A stretch of 64,000 nt of DNA from Quercus robur (lineage: Eukaryota; Streptophyta; Magnoliopsida; Fagales; Fagaceae), in NCBI RefSeq assembly GCF_932294415.1, contig NC_065535.1, forward strand, positions 11,192,282 to 11,256,281. The letters are read 5' to 3'. How positions within the stretch are numbered: the first letter of the stretch is position 1; every line of letters begins with the position of its first letter. The translations under genes and the position numbers were made by a program. Of this stretch, positions 23,301-37,245 are shown piece by piece. Under the pieces are notes generated by a model. The model worked only from the letters and a program-made list of their open reading frames with translations. It had not been told where the DNA came from and did no database searches.

Positions 23301-25753
23301 TTGGTAATGTGGGACCATTCGAACAAAACTCTAATTAATAATGTTTGCAATTGAGTTGTCAAACTTTCTACATCTTCAAAAGTACGATGATTTCATTATC
23401 TCCACAAAATCACATCAAATAAAGGTACTAGATTCCAAAAATTCAAAAATACTGCACAAACAAGTTACAGTAACCAAACAAGAGATCCATGAACAATTTT
23501 TTATAACACCAATTGAATTATGAAAGATCTATACACAACTCCACAAATCATGAGCTATAGAGCAATGTAACAATAAATGATCTATACACTTTCTGCTGCC
23601 TCTCAATCTCCCAACTCACAACCCTCACTTATAGGAATATTTGAGTAAATTTACAATATTAGAAAGGAATTTACTGACTTTAATTCCCAATCATTAGAAT
23701 CTCTATAAAATCTAACATCCAAGCTCTGTGCCTCCCCATGTAGCAAACCAAACCAACAATGAGTGAATTGATGCATGACTATCTACCAAGCATAAAAAAA
23801 ATTATGAAAAAAAACTCTTTCCAGACAATGGTTCCCACACTAGTTGGCATGCCAAAACCGTACTCGAATGTCATCACCTACATCGAAGGACACATAACCG
23901 TGTGTTCCTCTAGCAGATTTCAAAATCCATCCTCCCATTCCTTACCATACTTCGTAGGTATTAACCCTCTCTCTGTAGATGTGTGTGCCAAAGTTTTTTC
24001 CCCAATAAAGTTTGATTAAAGGTTACTAACTTCTGTACTCTCAACCCTCCATTAGCGGTAAGAGAAGTTGAGTGCATATGCAATCTTTTAAAGAAATAAA
24101 AATAAAAATCAAGCAGTTTCTGTATAGAAAATTGTCTGTTTATTTTTTGGAGAAGAAATATAGAGATTAGGTAGAAAACAGTTGAGTTCAAATTTTAGAA
24201 ATTAGGTAGGTTATGATATTTTTTTGAAGGCTTACCAGAAGTAAACCTAATTGTGAATTCAAAAAGAAAGAGAGTTTAAATTATGGTAAAAAAAAAAAAA
24301 AAACACTTCTGGTCATGAAAGTAAAGCTGAACCAATTCTTTTCAAACGGTATGCAGGATGCTCTTGAACACCCTCGTCGCAATCCTGTTCGTTCCTTAGC
24401 CTATAATTTTGAATCATTTTACTGGCGCTTAACATGCAGAATGGTAACCAACCAACCATTCAAGTGACAAGTACATAATGTACTACTCTTCAATAGCTAG
24501 GAACGCAAATTCTCTTTGTTATGACACTTTGATATACACACAGAAAAATATATGAATATGATTTGTTCAAAAAATGAAGATAAGCATATCATGTAGCATA
24601 AAAGATTACTATGCCCAGAAGTCTCATTGATTTACGTGATTACTGCATATGTATGGGTGAGTTGCATGTTATGCGCCTACACCTATAAAAGCGACCTTTA
24701 TTGTTGCTATAAAAGTGACTACTATTTCATGAACAAATTAGAAAAGGAAAGGTGATGAGGTTGGGAAGTAAACATACTGACGGGTATAAGCAACCAGTGA
24801 CGCCAGACCATCCTTGAAAGTGTACAAGAGTGGGAAGAATTTCCGCTCTTTCTCACTATGAAATGGCATCACCAACCCTATTCGAGACCTTTGCTCCTAT
24901 TTGAAAAATCCTGGTTTCGACAAGGCCATGGTCATGGGAAGCAAAAATTAAGACCCAGAATCTAAAACTAGAGACAAACCACGCACAAGGCAGCAACATC
25001 GGGATTTTGACGGGAGAGAGAGCTCAGGCCACCCTTTGCATCCAATTCAACAATCAACGCAAATATGAACTGAGAACATCACAGACCAACAATTCACATT
25101 GCCCAATTCCTAAAGAGTTCAAGGCTGGTGGGGGGGTCGAAAGAGTTTTATTCTGGTAATTGAAATCAAAAAGACAACATAATCATGGAAGAATTATATA
25201 GGAGGACAGATGGTATGTGCTGGGCAGTGGGCATTGAGAGGAGCACCAAGACTGTGACAGCTTTTTGAATCGTTAAAATCCTTAGTAACAGGGTAAGTTT
25301 GACCTGCAGAACCCTCAACACCATATCAATTCTGTCCAAACAAATCCGTCAAATTTGAGCTATTGGTTCCTAGGAGAAAAGAGAAATAGAAAAGTGCACT
25401 AGTAACAATTCTACCACTTCCAACCAATTGAAATTCACATTAATAAAATCTCAGGAAAAGCACCGACTATGCCCCCATCAACTTGGTTCACTAATTCTCA
25501 CAAGTCATAAGAACACCTAGGCCAAAACGCTCAAGTAGTTTATTACAGTGAAAACAAAATTCATAATCAAGAATATTAAATTGTAAGGGAAATATAACCT
25601 GGCAATACAAATTGAACCAAAAATATAACAGAACCTGACAGAACCCAGTATTTAGTTTTAACATATGGACCCCCTGCTTGTGGAGAAGAAACAACTATCA
25701 TAACCAAAGCTGCTACTGGAAGTTGAAAATAACTCTTAATTTTGCCTCTCTGA
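20323..25753. other. Intergenic region and alpha-COP 3' flank
   Basis: AT-rich, with homopolymers and short TA runs (22182-22203). Two more GC-balanced patches (about 24340-24440 and 24770-25330) have no recognisable product. A plus-strand frame near 24353 reads MQDALEHPRRNPVRSLAYNF and continues, but I cannot assign it. The right end contains the 3' UTR of the minus-strand alpha-COP gene. No gene supported. Confidence 0.45.
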
Positions 25754-28700
25754 TCATCTTATCTGCGAAGGAGAACAAAGTAACCCAGATGCATCTGATC
25801 CAATAACTGAAAGATCACAAACAGCACAAAGCTGCCCTTCCTGGTCTGGAACAAACCGTGAACTGCAGTAAGGGCATGATATGTCCTTCTGTCCACGGTA
25901 TATAGGCACGTATGTTGCACCACAAACTACAAATGGGTTTCTGAAGTCATAATTCAGCTGGGTTGCATCTTGCATATTCCTCTCAGCAGCCTGTAGGACT
26001 TGACGGGCAGTTCTGGCTTGGTTATCAGCGGTCGGGTTGGTCTCCAACAAACGCCTGGCAAAGTTAGCTGCTGTGCTGAGATTACCAGCCTTATAGCAAA
26101 CAGTCATGGCATTCAAAAGTGCAAGTCTCAAGTGAGGTATTTGAAGGTTACAGTGGGTGAAGTAGGCTGCAAGCTCCTGTTGGCGTACTGGGTTGTCTCT
26201 CATTTCCCTCCTCTTAAGTTCCATCTTCAAACCCAGAACATATTCCTTAACAATGATAATCAATTCCTTTACTTCATCAACCTCTCTCCTTGACTCAACA
26301 ACAATCAGAGGAATGGTATGGAGAATACTGAGGAAAAGCCGTAAAGCCTCTGTAAATTTCCCAGATGTTGTGGCCCTGTAACCAGCCTTGAGCTTCTCTT
26401 CAAGCTGAGAGAAATGGAACACAAGAGTAGGGGGCCCCCTCACGTTAGGGCTAGCTGATTCACTCCATCCCCTCTCAATTGCCACTGAGATCACAGGAGC
26501 TGAAGAGAAGGCACGCAGATAAGAATGGCTGCCCATGTGCAAATCAAGAAATGATGGTCTCAATGGAGCAAAGTTCCTTATACCCAGCTGTCGGCTCAAC
26601 AAGCGCATTGCAGTATCAAAATTGCCAGCTGCAACATGTTCAGCAGCAAGAGAGGATTTTTGAATCCAAATTTGACTTACAGGCATACCAGGAGTTGGGG
26701 CAACAAATACTGAAGAACGGGCATTGCCAGCAGTTTTGGGTGTATCAATCTCGGGTGGAAGCTCAAGATCTTCAAGATCCCATCCTCCATTTTCATTTTC
26801 TTCATGTACATCCTCATCCTCCAGCACTGCACTAATGACTCCATTCTGCATGTTTTCCACATCAACGATATCCAAATCCTCACCCCAATCAGCATCTGCA
26901 GCCTCTTCATATTCTTCTTCAGCATTTCTGCCCGCAGTCTCAAGACCACCCTCAAATATTCCTTTCATCACCCTCAACAAGGGCCAATCTCCACTACATG
27001 TGACTGGACTTGGAGGCATCAAAAGAGATGGTGATTTGCCCTCAGGTAAAGTAGGAACATTATCTCCAAGTTCAGCTGCAAGACGTTCAGCAGTATCATG
27101 GAGTCCGTGAACCCTAGCGGCAATATAAGCAAGGGGCAGATGGCCAGCATTCTCCAAGATCTTAACACGCTCTTTGATATCACCCAAATATAGGGCATTG
27201 TGGAACTGACCCATCACATCATTCTTGACTTCAGCAATTTTCAGCATTTTGGACAATTTGTCCAAATTCCCTGTTATAAGATAAAGGAATGATAGCCTCT
27301 CAAAGTTCTTTGTCCTCTGGTATGCATATTCTACAATGCCTGCATTACCCTGACGTAGGGCCTCCACTCCCAACCGGTACCAGTGATCTTTCTCATCAAT
27401 TTCCTTAGCGGAAGCAACAGCAACCTGGATGTTGCCACTCTCTAGGGCCAAGTTGAAGCGAATCCTCTCATCCCTCACAAAATGAAGGGCAACCTCTGGG
27501 AAACCTTTCTGCTGCAGGTATGCAATCATGGCCTGCCCACAGAGATCAGAGTTCCTAATCATGCTCATAACCTGGTCATATCTCTTCTTCAGAAGGAACA
27601 ACTTAAACACATATTCAGTAGCATCAATAACAATGGCACGGTTTTTCCCATCTCGATCCAAGCAATAAATTGTATTTCCAGAAACTTTCGTTATGTATAC
27701 AGGGACATCAAGAGTCCGAATTATTCCAGTATCCCCATTAGGAAGGCAGTACTTGATGTGGTTCAGGGTAGTATATATAAAGACACCAGTTTCATCCCAC
27801 GCTCCACTCTTTACACGGATTGTCTCATGGAGAGTGCATTGATGCACGAGCTTCTTACTGGCAATTATAATAGAATGTTTGCTCAGCAAAGCAACGGTCT
27901 CCATGTCCTGAGACCAAACAACATACCTAATGAAGGGAGTTTGAAGCTCCCCAAGTATAATCCTCTGCTGGAGGTCAAAAATAACTACTCTATCCTCTGC
28001 CCTGCATAGCAAGTTTCCAGTTCCAGCATAAAATATTGCATCAACAATAACCGGAATTGCACTCTTCTTAACAATCTCATTTTTCAGGTTTTTAACCAAC
28101 ACTTGGTTGCTGCTCTTTTCAAGCACTGCAAATCTATTCCGAGCCACAAAAACAGCTGATCCTCCAGAACCTCTTTTTGCCTCCTGAACAGTCTCGCCCC
28201 TACCAAAGCTATCTTTGGGTATAATATATAGTTCATATGAACCCCCATCTACATCCGAACAGATAAGAACCGCATTTTCTGTAGGGCTATAAGAAAGTGT
28301 TTTTGCCCCTTGATTCAAGGTGGAAGAACCTGGCCTTCGGATTGGGATTACCTGAGTGTCTCTCTGAGTTGCAAACTCAAAGAAGCGCAGAAAACGATCT
28401 TTAACATAGTACATAGAATCACCACTCACGGAGAAAGCAGGCCGCTCTCTCTCTAATTTGAAAACAATCATGCCACTATCATGACCAGCAGCCAGAAGGT
28501 TCATTTCAGGATGTGCTCCAAGAATCCAAAACCTGTCGTGCTCCCTGCGAAATGTCTGAAGACCAGTCCTCTTAGTAGCATCCCAAACACGGATACTCCT
28601 ATCCTCTGAATTGGACACAATAATATCCTGCCTAGCATGGAATAGAACGCATGATACATTATTCATGTGCCCTCTCAAGGTGTCTACTTCCCAAGCCTTT

Positions 28701-30118
28701 GTATCTGAAATCAGAAAGGTGAGCTGGCAACGATTAGCTAGTTCAACTCTACAACTCATAAACTTGTACAATGTATGCTATTCACAGAAGGAACCCATTA
28801 AATCACTGGTCTAATTGATTCCTTCAGAGCTATCTCCCAGCAAAAAAAATTAATGTTAGATTTTTGCTATGTAATCATGCAGGCATATCGAATTGATCCA
28901 ATAATAGCATGATAATCAGTCATGAACTTTTTCAAAAGGACAATAGGGAGGAAAATGTAAAGGTCATTTCTTCTCTGCAGCTAAGATTAGAGAAGCACAT
29001 GCAACAACAACAACAATAACAACAGACAACTGTTTATAATATAAGAGAGAGTTTTTTTTTTGGTATGATGTTTTCACTCAACCAAAAGATAAATTAAAAA
29101 AAAACTAACCAGGAAAAGAAAACAGATCTACATACATACCATTCATTCTCCAAATTTTCACTTGCCGATCATCTGCTCCTGAGACAATCAAAGGAAGAGT
29201 AGGATGGAATGATGCCCAATTAACTCCCCGATCATGACCTTCCAAAACATACTTCACGACAGCATCAACTCCACCAAAGAGATCTGTATTCATCTGACTC
29301 AACCTTAGGATGTCATCTGCAGGGGCAACTGTTTTCTTCCTCAGGGCACCAATATCCCAGACACGAACAGTTTGATCCAATGATGCCGACACAACCAGGT
29401 CCTCCTTAGGATGGAACGAGGCACACATGACATAATGGTTATGTCCAGTTAGAACCGAAATACAAGTCCGGGACTGCCAATTCCATATCCTGATAGTCTG
29501 ATCATCACTTGCACTAACAATCCACGGGTATTCATGATGGAATTGAACAGTGCGAATGTAATCAAGATGTCCAAGAAGGGTAAACAAACACCTATGCAAC
29601 TTGTAATTCCACACCTTGATCTTGTAATCATCCCCTGCCGAAATGTTATAAACCCAATATTATTCCCTCTAAACCCACCATATCAGATCAACAAGCAAGC
29701 ACGAAAACTACAAACCCATCTATAATTTTTGAAAACAGAATATGGGGCCATCATATATTGATTAACAACAACAATGTGATTCATCAGATTCGACAACACG
29801 AATAAAAAAGCTGCCCTAAATTGAAGATCACAACATATATAGCAATAGCAATATCAATGCAAATCAAATAAAATTCTAAAACAATGACATGACGGGTTGA
29901 TATGATATACCCCCAGAGACAAACAATGGCTGAGACTTGTGGAAATGGACGCCACGGACGGGCCCATCGTGCTCGTCGAAGCGATCAATGAGAGTCCCCA
30001 TCCTGTAATCCCAAAGCTGGATCACACCGCTGTGAAGACTCGCCAAGATCCATGGCCTCTTACTATGGAAACTCAGTCCCTTCACTCTATTACTCTTCGT
30101 CTCAAACTTCGTCAGCAT
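25754..30118 (-). CDS. COPA: Coatomer subunit alpha (alpha-COP), complete
   Basis: Alpha-COP is the largest subunit of the COPI cage. With beta'-COP it binds di-lysine cargo tails and coats vesicles returning from Golgi to ER. Coding exons are 30118-29911 (208 bp), 29634-29140 (495 bp) and 28704-25754 (2951 bp). They total 3654 bp, or 1217 aa plus TGA, the usual plant length. Joins read SGG|DDYK and RMN|DTKAW in frame. The start [18 protein letters not shown] is the conserved one. Residues 1 to about 330 are WD40 repeats ([41 protein letters not shown]). The COPI WD-associated alpha-solenoid follows, then an acidic linker (about 830-880) and the C-terminal domain that binds epsilon-COP, with CPYC and CAVC cysteine pairs and the ending LLCSPSQIR. 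The likely 5'-UTR intron spans about 30137-30327 (donor GAG|GTGAGA). No breaks seen. Confidence 0.97.
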
Positions 30119-30610
30119 CCTCACCCCCTCAAAATTATCAAAAACCCTAACACATCAAAAAGCATTCGCATTAAATCTCCGTTTGGATGCCGAGAAATCA
30201 ACAATTAAGAACAATTCGAATTTCTAATTCGTTCTCATCGTTTCAAATTTTCCGATCCGGAAACCTAAAATTGAATTGAAATGCACGTAATTTTCCAAAT
30301 CAAGGCGGAGAAAAGAGCGGATCTCACCTCGGATCTGAGAATGAAGAAGGTCGGATCAAGGAGAAGAGAACGTTGCCGGCGACGGGAGGAGCGGAGATTG
30401 GAGATCGGCGGCGGCGGCGGCGGTGGTGGTGGTGGTGGTGAGGTGGGAGTAGGATAAGCAGGGAGGTGGGTGAAGGTTAAGAAGGGATTGGCGCATAGAT
30501 CTTCAGATTGGAGAAGCGTAGTGAAAGGAAAGGAAAGGAAAGAATGGAAATTGTAGTTAGTGATGGAAAGCGAGAGTCGTCTCGCGCTAGCAGATCTGGT
30601 TTCCTGCGTA
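30119..30610 (-). other. 5' UTR, 5'-UTR intron and core promoter of alpha-COP
   Basis: On the minus strand CTCAGATCCGAG|GTGAGATC at about 30328 is a good splice donor. An acceptor just upstream of the ATG (TTTTGAG|GGGGTGAGG) would remove about 190 bp. The leader holds a (GCC)n/(ACC)n triplet run (30408-30440). The first 260 bp or so of this region recur at 47504-47750. Confidence 0.55.
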
Positions 30611-33418
30611 ATAACGTAAATTGTTTCTATACATGACTGTTAGCGCGTGCAGTTCAGACTCTTCTTTTTTCTTTTTTTCCTGTTATGAGTAAAAGTGAAA
30701 AAACCACTATTTATTTATTTATATTGCAAATTTGATTCATGGTAAATGGGATATTATTATTATTTCTTATTTTAATTAATTATTACATTAGTTCATGAAT
30801 TATGATGACGACGACTATGGATAAAGGAAAAATAAAAGAAAAATGATAATCAATTTTAAATATAGTTATATATGTAAATCCAATCCTAAAGTTAGGTTTA
30901 ATATACCCCACAACTCTCATTGACAGGATAATTGTTTGTTGGATTAACCTTTTACCATATGATTTTGTTTTCTATTCTTATCCTATCATTAGACCTATTC
31001 CATCTATATCCTATATAATGTATATTAGCATTGGAATTTTAAATTTAGTTAAAAAAATATATCTCTATATATATATATATATATATTTTAACTGTGATCT
31101 AGTGTCAAGTGTTATTACGGTTAAATTTTACATGTTCTAATTTTATGCTAAAGGTTCATTCAAATTAAAATTAAATTACACTTTTTGACACTTATATATG
31201 GGGATGTTTTGTTTTTTAATGCTGTGAGAAACTGTGACCTCGATGACCTTGGGTGTATGGTTTGGCCATGAATAAATAGTTTATCAAAATTATGACTCAA
31301 TTGGTAATATTGTTCTTCATAGATTAAATATTTTACATTTAAGTTACCACCTAGCTATTTAATTAAAGGAAAAAAATAAAAACCAAAAAAATACAACATT
31401 TACATTGATATAAAACATAAGATTGAAAACTACAACACATTGCTTCATAATTACAATTTAAGAAAAATAACAACTTTGATTCATAGTTACATTCTACAAT
31501 GTGAGAAAATACAATAAAAAGTTTGGTCTAGAACCAATAATCTAAGTTTGAAGGTTACATTACATAAATGGAAGGGATTAGACACCATACCAAAGTTAGT
31601 CTTCTCATAGATAAGTTTGAAGGCCTTGGATTCATGTCATACACACACAGGAACATAATAAAGTTAGTAGCGCGCAAAGCTTTTCAAAGTTGTCATAAAT
31701 AGAAGTAGTGCATGTGATCATGAGAAAAATAAATTCAACTTGTTTGAGTTTACAAAATCTGAATTTCATAAAAGTATATTTGAATATTATGTTTGAAACC
31801 CTAATTTGATGCTTGCATCGCATGTTCATGTTTGCATTCATGCCAAATCATCAAATAACACCAACTTTGAAGAAACTTAGTGCAAAAAATTAGAGTGTGC
31901 GAGAGACTATTTTGGTTTTAGGGTTTACCAACATGCATATAGCTCTTTGCAAAGACAGGTTGACAATGATTACTCAAATGTCAGATTGGAAATCCTATGA
32001 ATTATTTTTTAAGTGTTTGTAATTGGGGATAGTTCGGTATTATTTCAAGTGTGTATGGAGGGCTTTAGGAACTTAGAAATGATGCAACTCTTGCCGATAG
32101 TGTTGTTGCTCTAACATAAAGGATCTGTAGTCAACCTATTGTGTTTATGAAATATTGTTCTAGATCAACTCAATACTAAATAAATTATAACTAAATCATA
32201 TCTCATATTTCCTTCATATTGTTTTGATTTCAATTTTTATTTTTATAATTAATTAAACTACGCATTCGATTGGGATGAGCTGAAAAATTCAGCTTATTTA
32301 CATTTTTAGCTTATTTTTACTATTATTCATAAGTCTCACTACATTTTTTGATATTATTCATAGATCCCACTATAATATTCAACTTATTTTCTACATTTTC
32401 AACAAAAAGTTTTTAGCTTTAACTAAATAAGCCGTTTCCAAACGGACGCTACATATAATATTTTCTACAATTTCTCAGATTGAATTTTTAATTATCAATG
32501 TTTTTAATTAAATATATATATATATATATATCATATTTAAATATGTTTCACTAAAAATTTGTTTGCCCATCATACTGATTAGTGGTTAGGGACGTTGATT
32601 GAAAATGTTGTGTTACGTTAGTTATATTACGATGTTTTGTACCGAAGTCTTACCAGTTTTTCACAAAGAAATTTTAAATCAATGGAAAAGCCGAAAAGTA
32701 TTTTTCCCCAGTTTAACTTCAAATAAAAGTGATCCACTTCTTGAGTTAAATTTGACGCAACAGGTTGTCACATGATGTTTAAATTATTGCTCGCATGTGT
32801 TGCAATATTATTTATCCTCAACATAAACATGATGCCAAATACTAAACTCATTTTGATCAGACTAGCAATTTTGGAATTTTAGGAATGCATATTAGACCGG
32901 TTAACGTTTGTTTGTTCAGACTTGCATATGATATGGTGTTTGACAATACTCAGATTCATAATTTAGTTCCTGGTTCAGTTTGAGTTGCGCCCATCTAGAA
33001 TTATAGAAGGCCCATAGAGTGCTACAAGAGCCCAAAAGAGTTTTTAACAGAAACTTTAGCCCATTTAGCAAAATTATTTAAGAGGTTGCTAAAAACATTT
33101 GACCATTTACAATGTTCTAAATATTACTCTAAAATTGTTTTTGAGATTGAAATTAAAAACTTGTTTTTATGATTTTTTTTTTCAAAATAAAAATGTGTTT
33201 GGAAAAGATTTGTTTAAAAACAATTTTTAGAAAACAAAAATATGAAAACAGTGGTAAAAATAATAAATAATTAAAAAAAATCAAAAACATTTTTCTCTTT
33301 ATCATCACTACCTAACAAAAAGCTTATCCCATCAACACTTATTAGTTACATTTTTTTTCCAATTTTTTTTTTAATAGGACTAACATATAACCATTTTAGG
33401 ACATGTGTCATGTTCATG
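30611..33418. other. alpha-COP to SLAH intergenic DNA, left of CACTA
   Basis: AT-rich and without a supported gene. Contains (TA)n tracts (31067, 32514) and one MITE (32262-32452). Nearly all of it is repeated at 47750-49811 and 53459-53715. Confidence 0.6.
32262..32452. repeat. MITE-like element (copy 1)
   Basis: The ends are inverted: GCATTCGATTGGGATGAGCT at the left, and GTTTCCAAACGGACGC at the right, whose complement is GCGTCCGTTTGGAAAC. The inside has CATAAGTCTCACTACA and CATAGATCCCACTATA. The same element is at the matching place in copy 2 (48888-49087), so it predates the segmental duplication. Confidence 0.65.
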
Positions 33419-33420
33419 CA

Positions 33421-34050
33421 CTACAAAATGTGGGGGCCTTGGGCTGCGTTTTTTAAGCCGCGGCCATAAAAAACGTGGCCCAAGGTGAGGCTAAAGCCCC
33501 GTTTTAAAAAATGCGGCCCAAGGCGAACCTTAAGGTCACGTTTTATACACGGGGCCATAGATAGGTTCTGAGGCCGCGTTTTTTTCTCAAGATAGGTTCT
33601 GAGGCCGCGTTTTTTTGAGAAAAAAACGCGGCCTAAGGACTTTCGCATTTTATTTTTTCTCAAACTCTTTTTTTTTTTTTTTGTCTTCTTTTATTGTGGC
33701 CGCATTTTTAAAATGCGGCCCAAGGTTGAGCCTAAAGCCCCGTTTTAAAAAACGCAGCTTCACAGAATCTTAAGGTCGCGTTTTGTACGCGGGGCCATAG
33801 ACAGGTTCTGAGGCCGCGTTTTTTTGAGATAAAAACGCGGCCTAAGGACTGGTTCTGAAGCTGCGTGTTAAAAACGCGGCTCTAGTTCGGTTCTGAGGCC
33901 GCGTTTTCTTGAGATAAAAATGCGGCCTAAGGACTGGTTCTGAAGCCGCGTGTTAAAAACGCGGCTCTAGTTCGGGATGGGGCCACGTTTTTTAAACGGG
34001 GCTTCAGATTTCCCCTATAGCCGCATGTTAAAAATGCGGCTTTAGGGGAA
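33421..34050. repeat. Left subterminal repeat array of the CACTA element
   Basis: Many copies of GGCCGCGTTTTTT and AAAAACGCGGCC occur in both orientations, with spacers such as TAAGGACTGGTTCTGAAGC. A unit from GGTTCTGAGGCCGCGTTTT is repeated in tandem near 33575-33600 and 33805-33960. In CACTA elements such arrays bind the element's own DNA-binding protein. Confidence 0.9.
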
Positions 34051-34089
34051 GTATAAATATTAATGATAAACTCTCCAACCCATCATCTA

Positions 34090-34320
34090 CCCTCCATCCG
34101 ATCTGAAGCCTCCATCTTTCAAGCGCCCCATCCGATCTCAACCCATCGCAGATCTACGCTCCATCCGATCTGACCCTTATCACCTCCGTCCGATCTCAAG
34201 CCTCCATCTCTGAAGCCCTCACCCTCCATCTCCGACCTCAACCCTCACCCTTCATCCGATCTCAACCCTTACCCTCCATCCGATCTCAACCGATCTCAAC
34301 CTCTTTGTCCGTCAATTGAG
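34090..34320 (+). repeat. TCCATCCGATCT-type minisatellite in the CACTA leader
   Basis: Irregular tandem copies of CCTCCATCCGATCTCAACC and near variants occur. A downstream exon-like stretch with GTATGT (34591) suggests this is the element's 5' transcribed region. Confidence 0.7.
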
Positions 34321-34339
34321 TTTACTCTTCAGTGAAGGT

Positions 34340-35167
34340 TAGGATCAAGATAAAACCCTAAATTTCACCCACTTTTTTTTTAATTTTTTTTTTCTTTCTT
34401 CAGAGAAACCCATTTGAATAAGTGGTTTTGTTTTTATCCTTCCATAAAAAACTCCGTCGACGCCGACGCTAAGAGACCAGCCCAGCGCCGACAACCCCAA
34501 CGCTGACAAGGCCGAACCCAACTCAGCCTGCTGAATTCTCATACCCATCGACGACCCATACCCAACGCCGCCGAGCCCATCGCCGACAAGCGTATGTACT
34601 CTCTCTCTCTCTCTAGTGTGAGATTTGTAGAAGATGTTGGTGGCTTTCATAGTATAAGATTTTCTTTCTTCTTAAATGATGTATGATAGTTTTGTTCAAC
34701 TTATGCATTAAGTATGATGTCGTGCCCTTATTTGTTTATTAGCCATTAATGATGTCGTAGTTTTAAATTTTCTTTTTGATAATATGTATAGTTTTGATTT
34801 TGGTGCTAAACTAGATAGATATCAATTTGCTAAACTAAAAATTCTTAACTCATCCCTTTAAAGCTTAAGAATAGATCTATTTTACACGAGTTAAACTTTT
34901 CCCTCAAAGATAACAATGTATATATGTTGACAGGAAGCTAGATTTGTATAATGAGATTGAAGTTTAGATTTTTCATGAGTAGTACTTGTCGGAAGCTTCG
35001 CTAGGATTTTAGTTATACTGATTCAAGAACTCAATAATAACTAAATGAGCACAAGAGTTATGCTAAATATTTGAGTGAATGAAAAAAAAAAAAAAGGAAT
35101 GATGGGTTGGTGTAATTTTTCTTTTTGAACATTAGATAATCTAACTTTGTTGTTAGTGGTACTATTT

Positions 35168-35200
<33 letters not shown>

Positions 35201-35486
35201 TTAGACAGTGGTCACATTATATTCGTGATGATAAGTATAATGAAATGTATAATAACAAATGATGTCTAGGATTTTTTGCTGAGATTTTCTCTCAATTTTT
35301 ATTTTCTTTATTTTTGGAGTAAAAGTTCCTCCCAAATTTAGAGTCGAGGTATTGAGCAAGCTTTGGCTCATGATTTAATCCATCTTACTTGTCATGAATA
35401 AAGAATTCACAATCTTCATATAAAAAACTAAAAATAAAAATAGAGTTGTGGTTTACTGATGATATTGATAATCTTTTCTGTCATCT

Positions 35487-35549
<63 letters not shown>

Positions 35550-37240
35550 TATCTTTCATAGTTTTATTTTCTTTTTTCTTTTTTTTCTTCAAAAAATCTC
35601 TTAGTCTCTCTCTTTTTTCTTTTTCTTTTTTTTTTCCCTAAAAAAAAACAATGATTTTGATCTTAGGAATATATATTTTAATGCCCATTGTATCTATTTT
35701 TCTTTCTACTCATCTTTGTTTCTTTTGTTTGCTTGTTAGATATTCTCAAGCTCATTATAGTATTCACAATCAATTGTGTGTGAGAATTCTATTTGTAGGC
35801 TCTTTTGTGTGTGAAACGTGCTTTTGAAATGAAAGGCAAAACGGTGCATTTAGTGATTTTTTAGCGATCTGTGATTAATATTGTCTTATTTATTAATTTT
35901 ACTATTATTCCTTATAATAAATGTATTTGAACTTTGGTTGCTGCTGTATCATGACCAACAAGCCTATAGAAAGTTATAGAAAAATGGTACTATGCGTTAT
36001 TGTTACTCAATGCCTTGAAATGCAGCTAATATGAAGAGCAGTAAAGTCTTAGAATGATTTAAGTAATGCCTTCAATCAAACTAACTAATATTGTGATCAG
36101 ATGTGCATGATGATATGGGTTTGTTGAATATAATGTGAGGAGTGAATAATAGTAGATATTTTTAGTTGGTATTACCTATGGATGTAGGTGCATTCAGTTT
36201 CGAAAACACTGAACCAAGTTAAAGTTGTTAGAGGGACAAATAAATTTGTTAGCTTTAAGATGATATTTGCCCCCACTTGAATGAGCTTGCTATAGGGTTC
36301 CAGGAAAATCACCTTCAGGATACAACTAATCCCCAATTCTACAACTAGCAATCTTGAAAGAATCTTGTGATTTTTTTCTCCTATGGTATTAAACATTGTT
36401 TATGCTCTAAAAGACATATAACTTTCATTTTCCTTAATAAATGAATATGAAACACCATTTATGTATGTAATGAAGAGTTGCCTTTGAAAAGTTACACTTG
36501 AAAATGCCGCTTTTGGTAATACAAACCCTCTAAACTAACGCCTTCTAAAACAAAAATAGAGGAAAATAGAATAAGGTCATGTGATTACTTACTCTCTGAG
36601 TGTTCCGGAAGTGAACATTTCGGAGATGAAGTTGAACGTTCTACGATTGATATCAACCCAAGAGGTGTAGAATCGCATGATGGAGTCATGGTCAAGGTTC
36701 TTGAGAAGGTGAAACTGTGAGTAAAGTCACTGTTATTTGGGAATTTGTATATAAGATGAGTGTAAACGAACTTTTCCAAAATGTAAACAAAAATATTGAA
36801 ACTACTACCAATTTTACAATTAAATGTTTATATAAAATCACAATGAATGCAAATGGTACTATATTTACACTATAATAAATAAATTTTTAATTTTTTTTTT
36901 GATAGTTTTTATTTTTATTTTTATTTTTTTGGGGAAGAAAATAAGTTTATTTTAGAACACAAGTTTTAGATTGAAGGCTTCACTGCATTTTCAAATAGAT
37001 TTTCCATCAAGTTTCCCATCCATTGAACAAGAAGAATGCTAAATATGCAGTTGCTTTCAACAAGTTGTTTAATGGAGACTTGTAGAGAACGTCCCTCCGA
37101 TATGAAACACAATAAATTACAAAGAACACATGCCTTGAACACCCACCACCATCATGTAAGCGGGCAGCTTATTCCATCTCTCAGTGACATGTCTTCCAAA
37201 TTCCACTACATTGTTCCGTTAGAGGACTTAGATATATTAT
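34340..37240. other. CACTA interior, mostly noncoding
   Basis: Contains the presumed leader exon and intron, TA and CA/TA microsatellites (35177, 35490-35549) and AT-rich filler. A plus-strand stretch at about 36596-36712 has a coding look ([20 protein letters not shown] and onward) and ends at a GTGAGT donor, but I cannot assign it. It may be another captured exon or a piece of the element's own gene. Confidence 0.4.
35490..35549. repeat. Compound (CA)n(TA)n microsatellite
   Basis: CA dinucleotides to about 35530, then TA dinucleotides to 35549. Confidence 0.95.
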
Positions 37241-37245
37241 TTCCT

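Noticed and set aside
26479..27110. Plus-strand open frames of over 100 codons opposite alpha-COP
   Set aside because: They are shadows of the highly constrained alpha-COP coding sequence on the minus strand.
33421..34050. CRISPR-like regular repeats
   Set aside because: The spacing is irregular, the units are palindromic and in both orientations, and they sit inside transposon ends. They are CACTA subterminal repeats.
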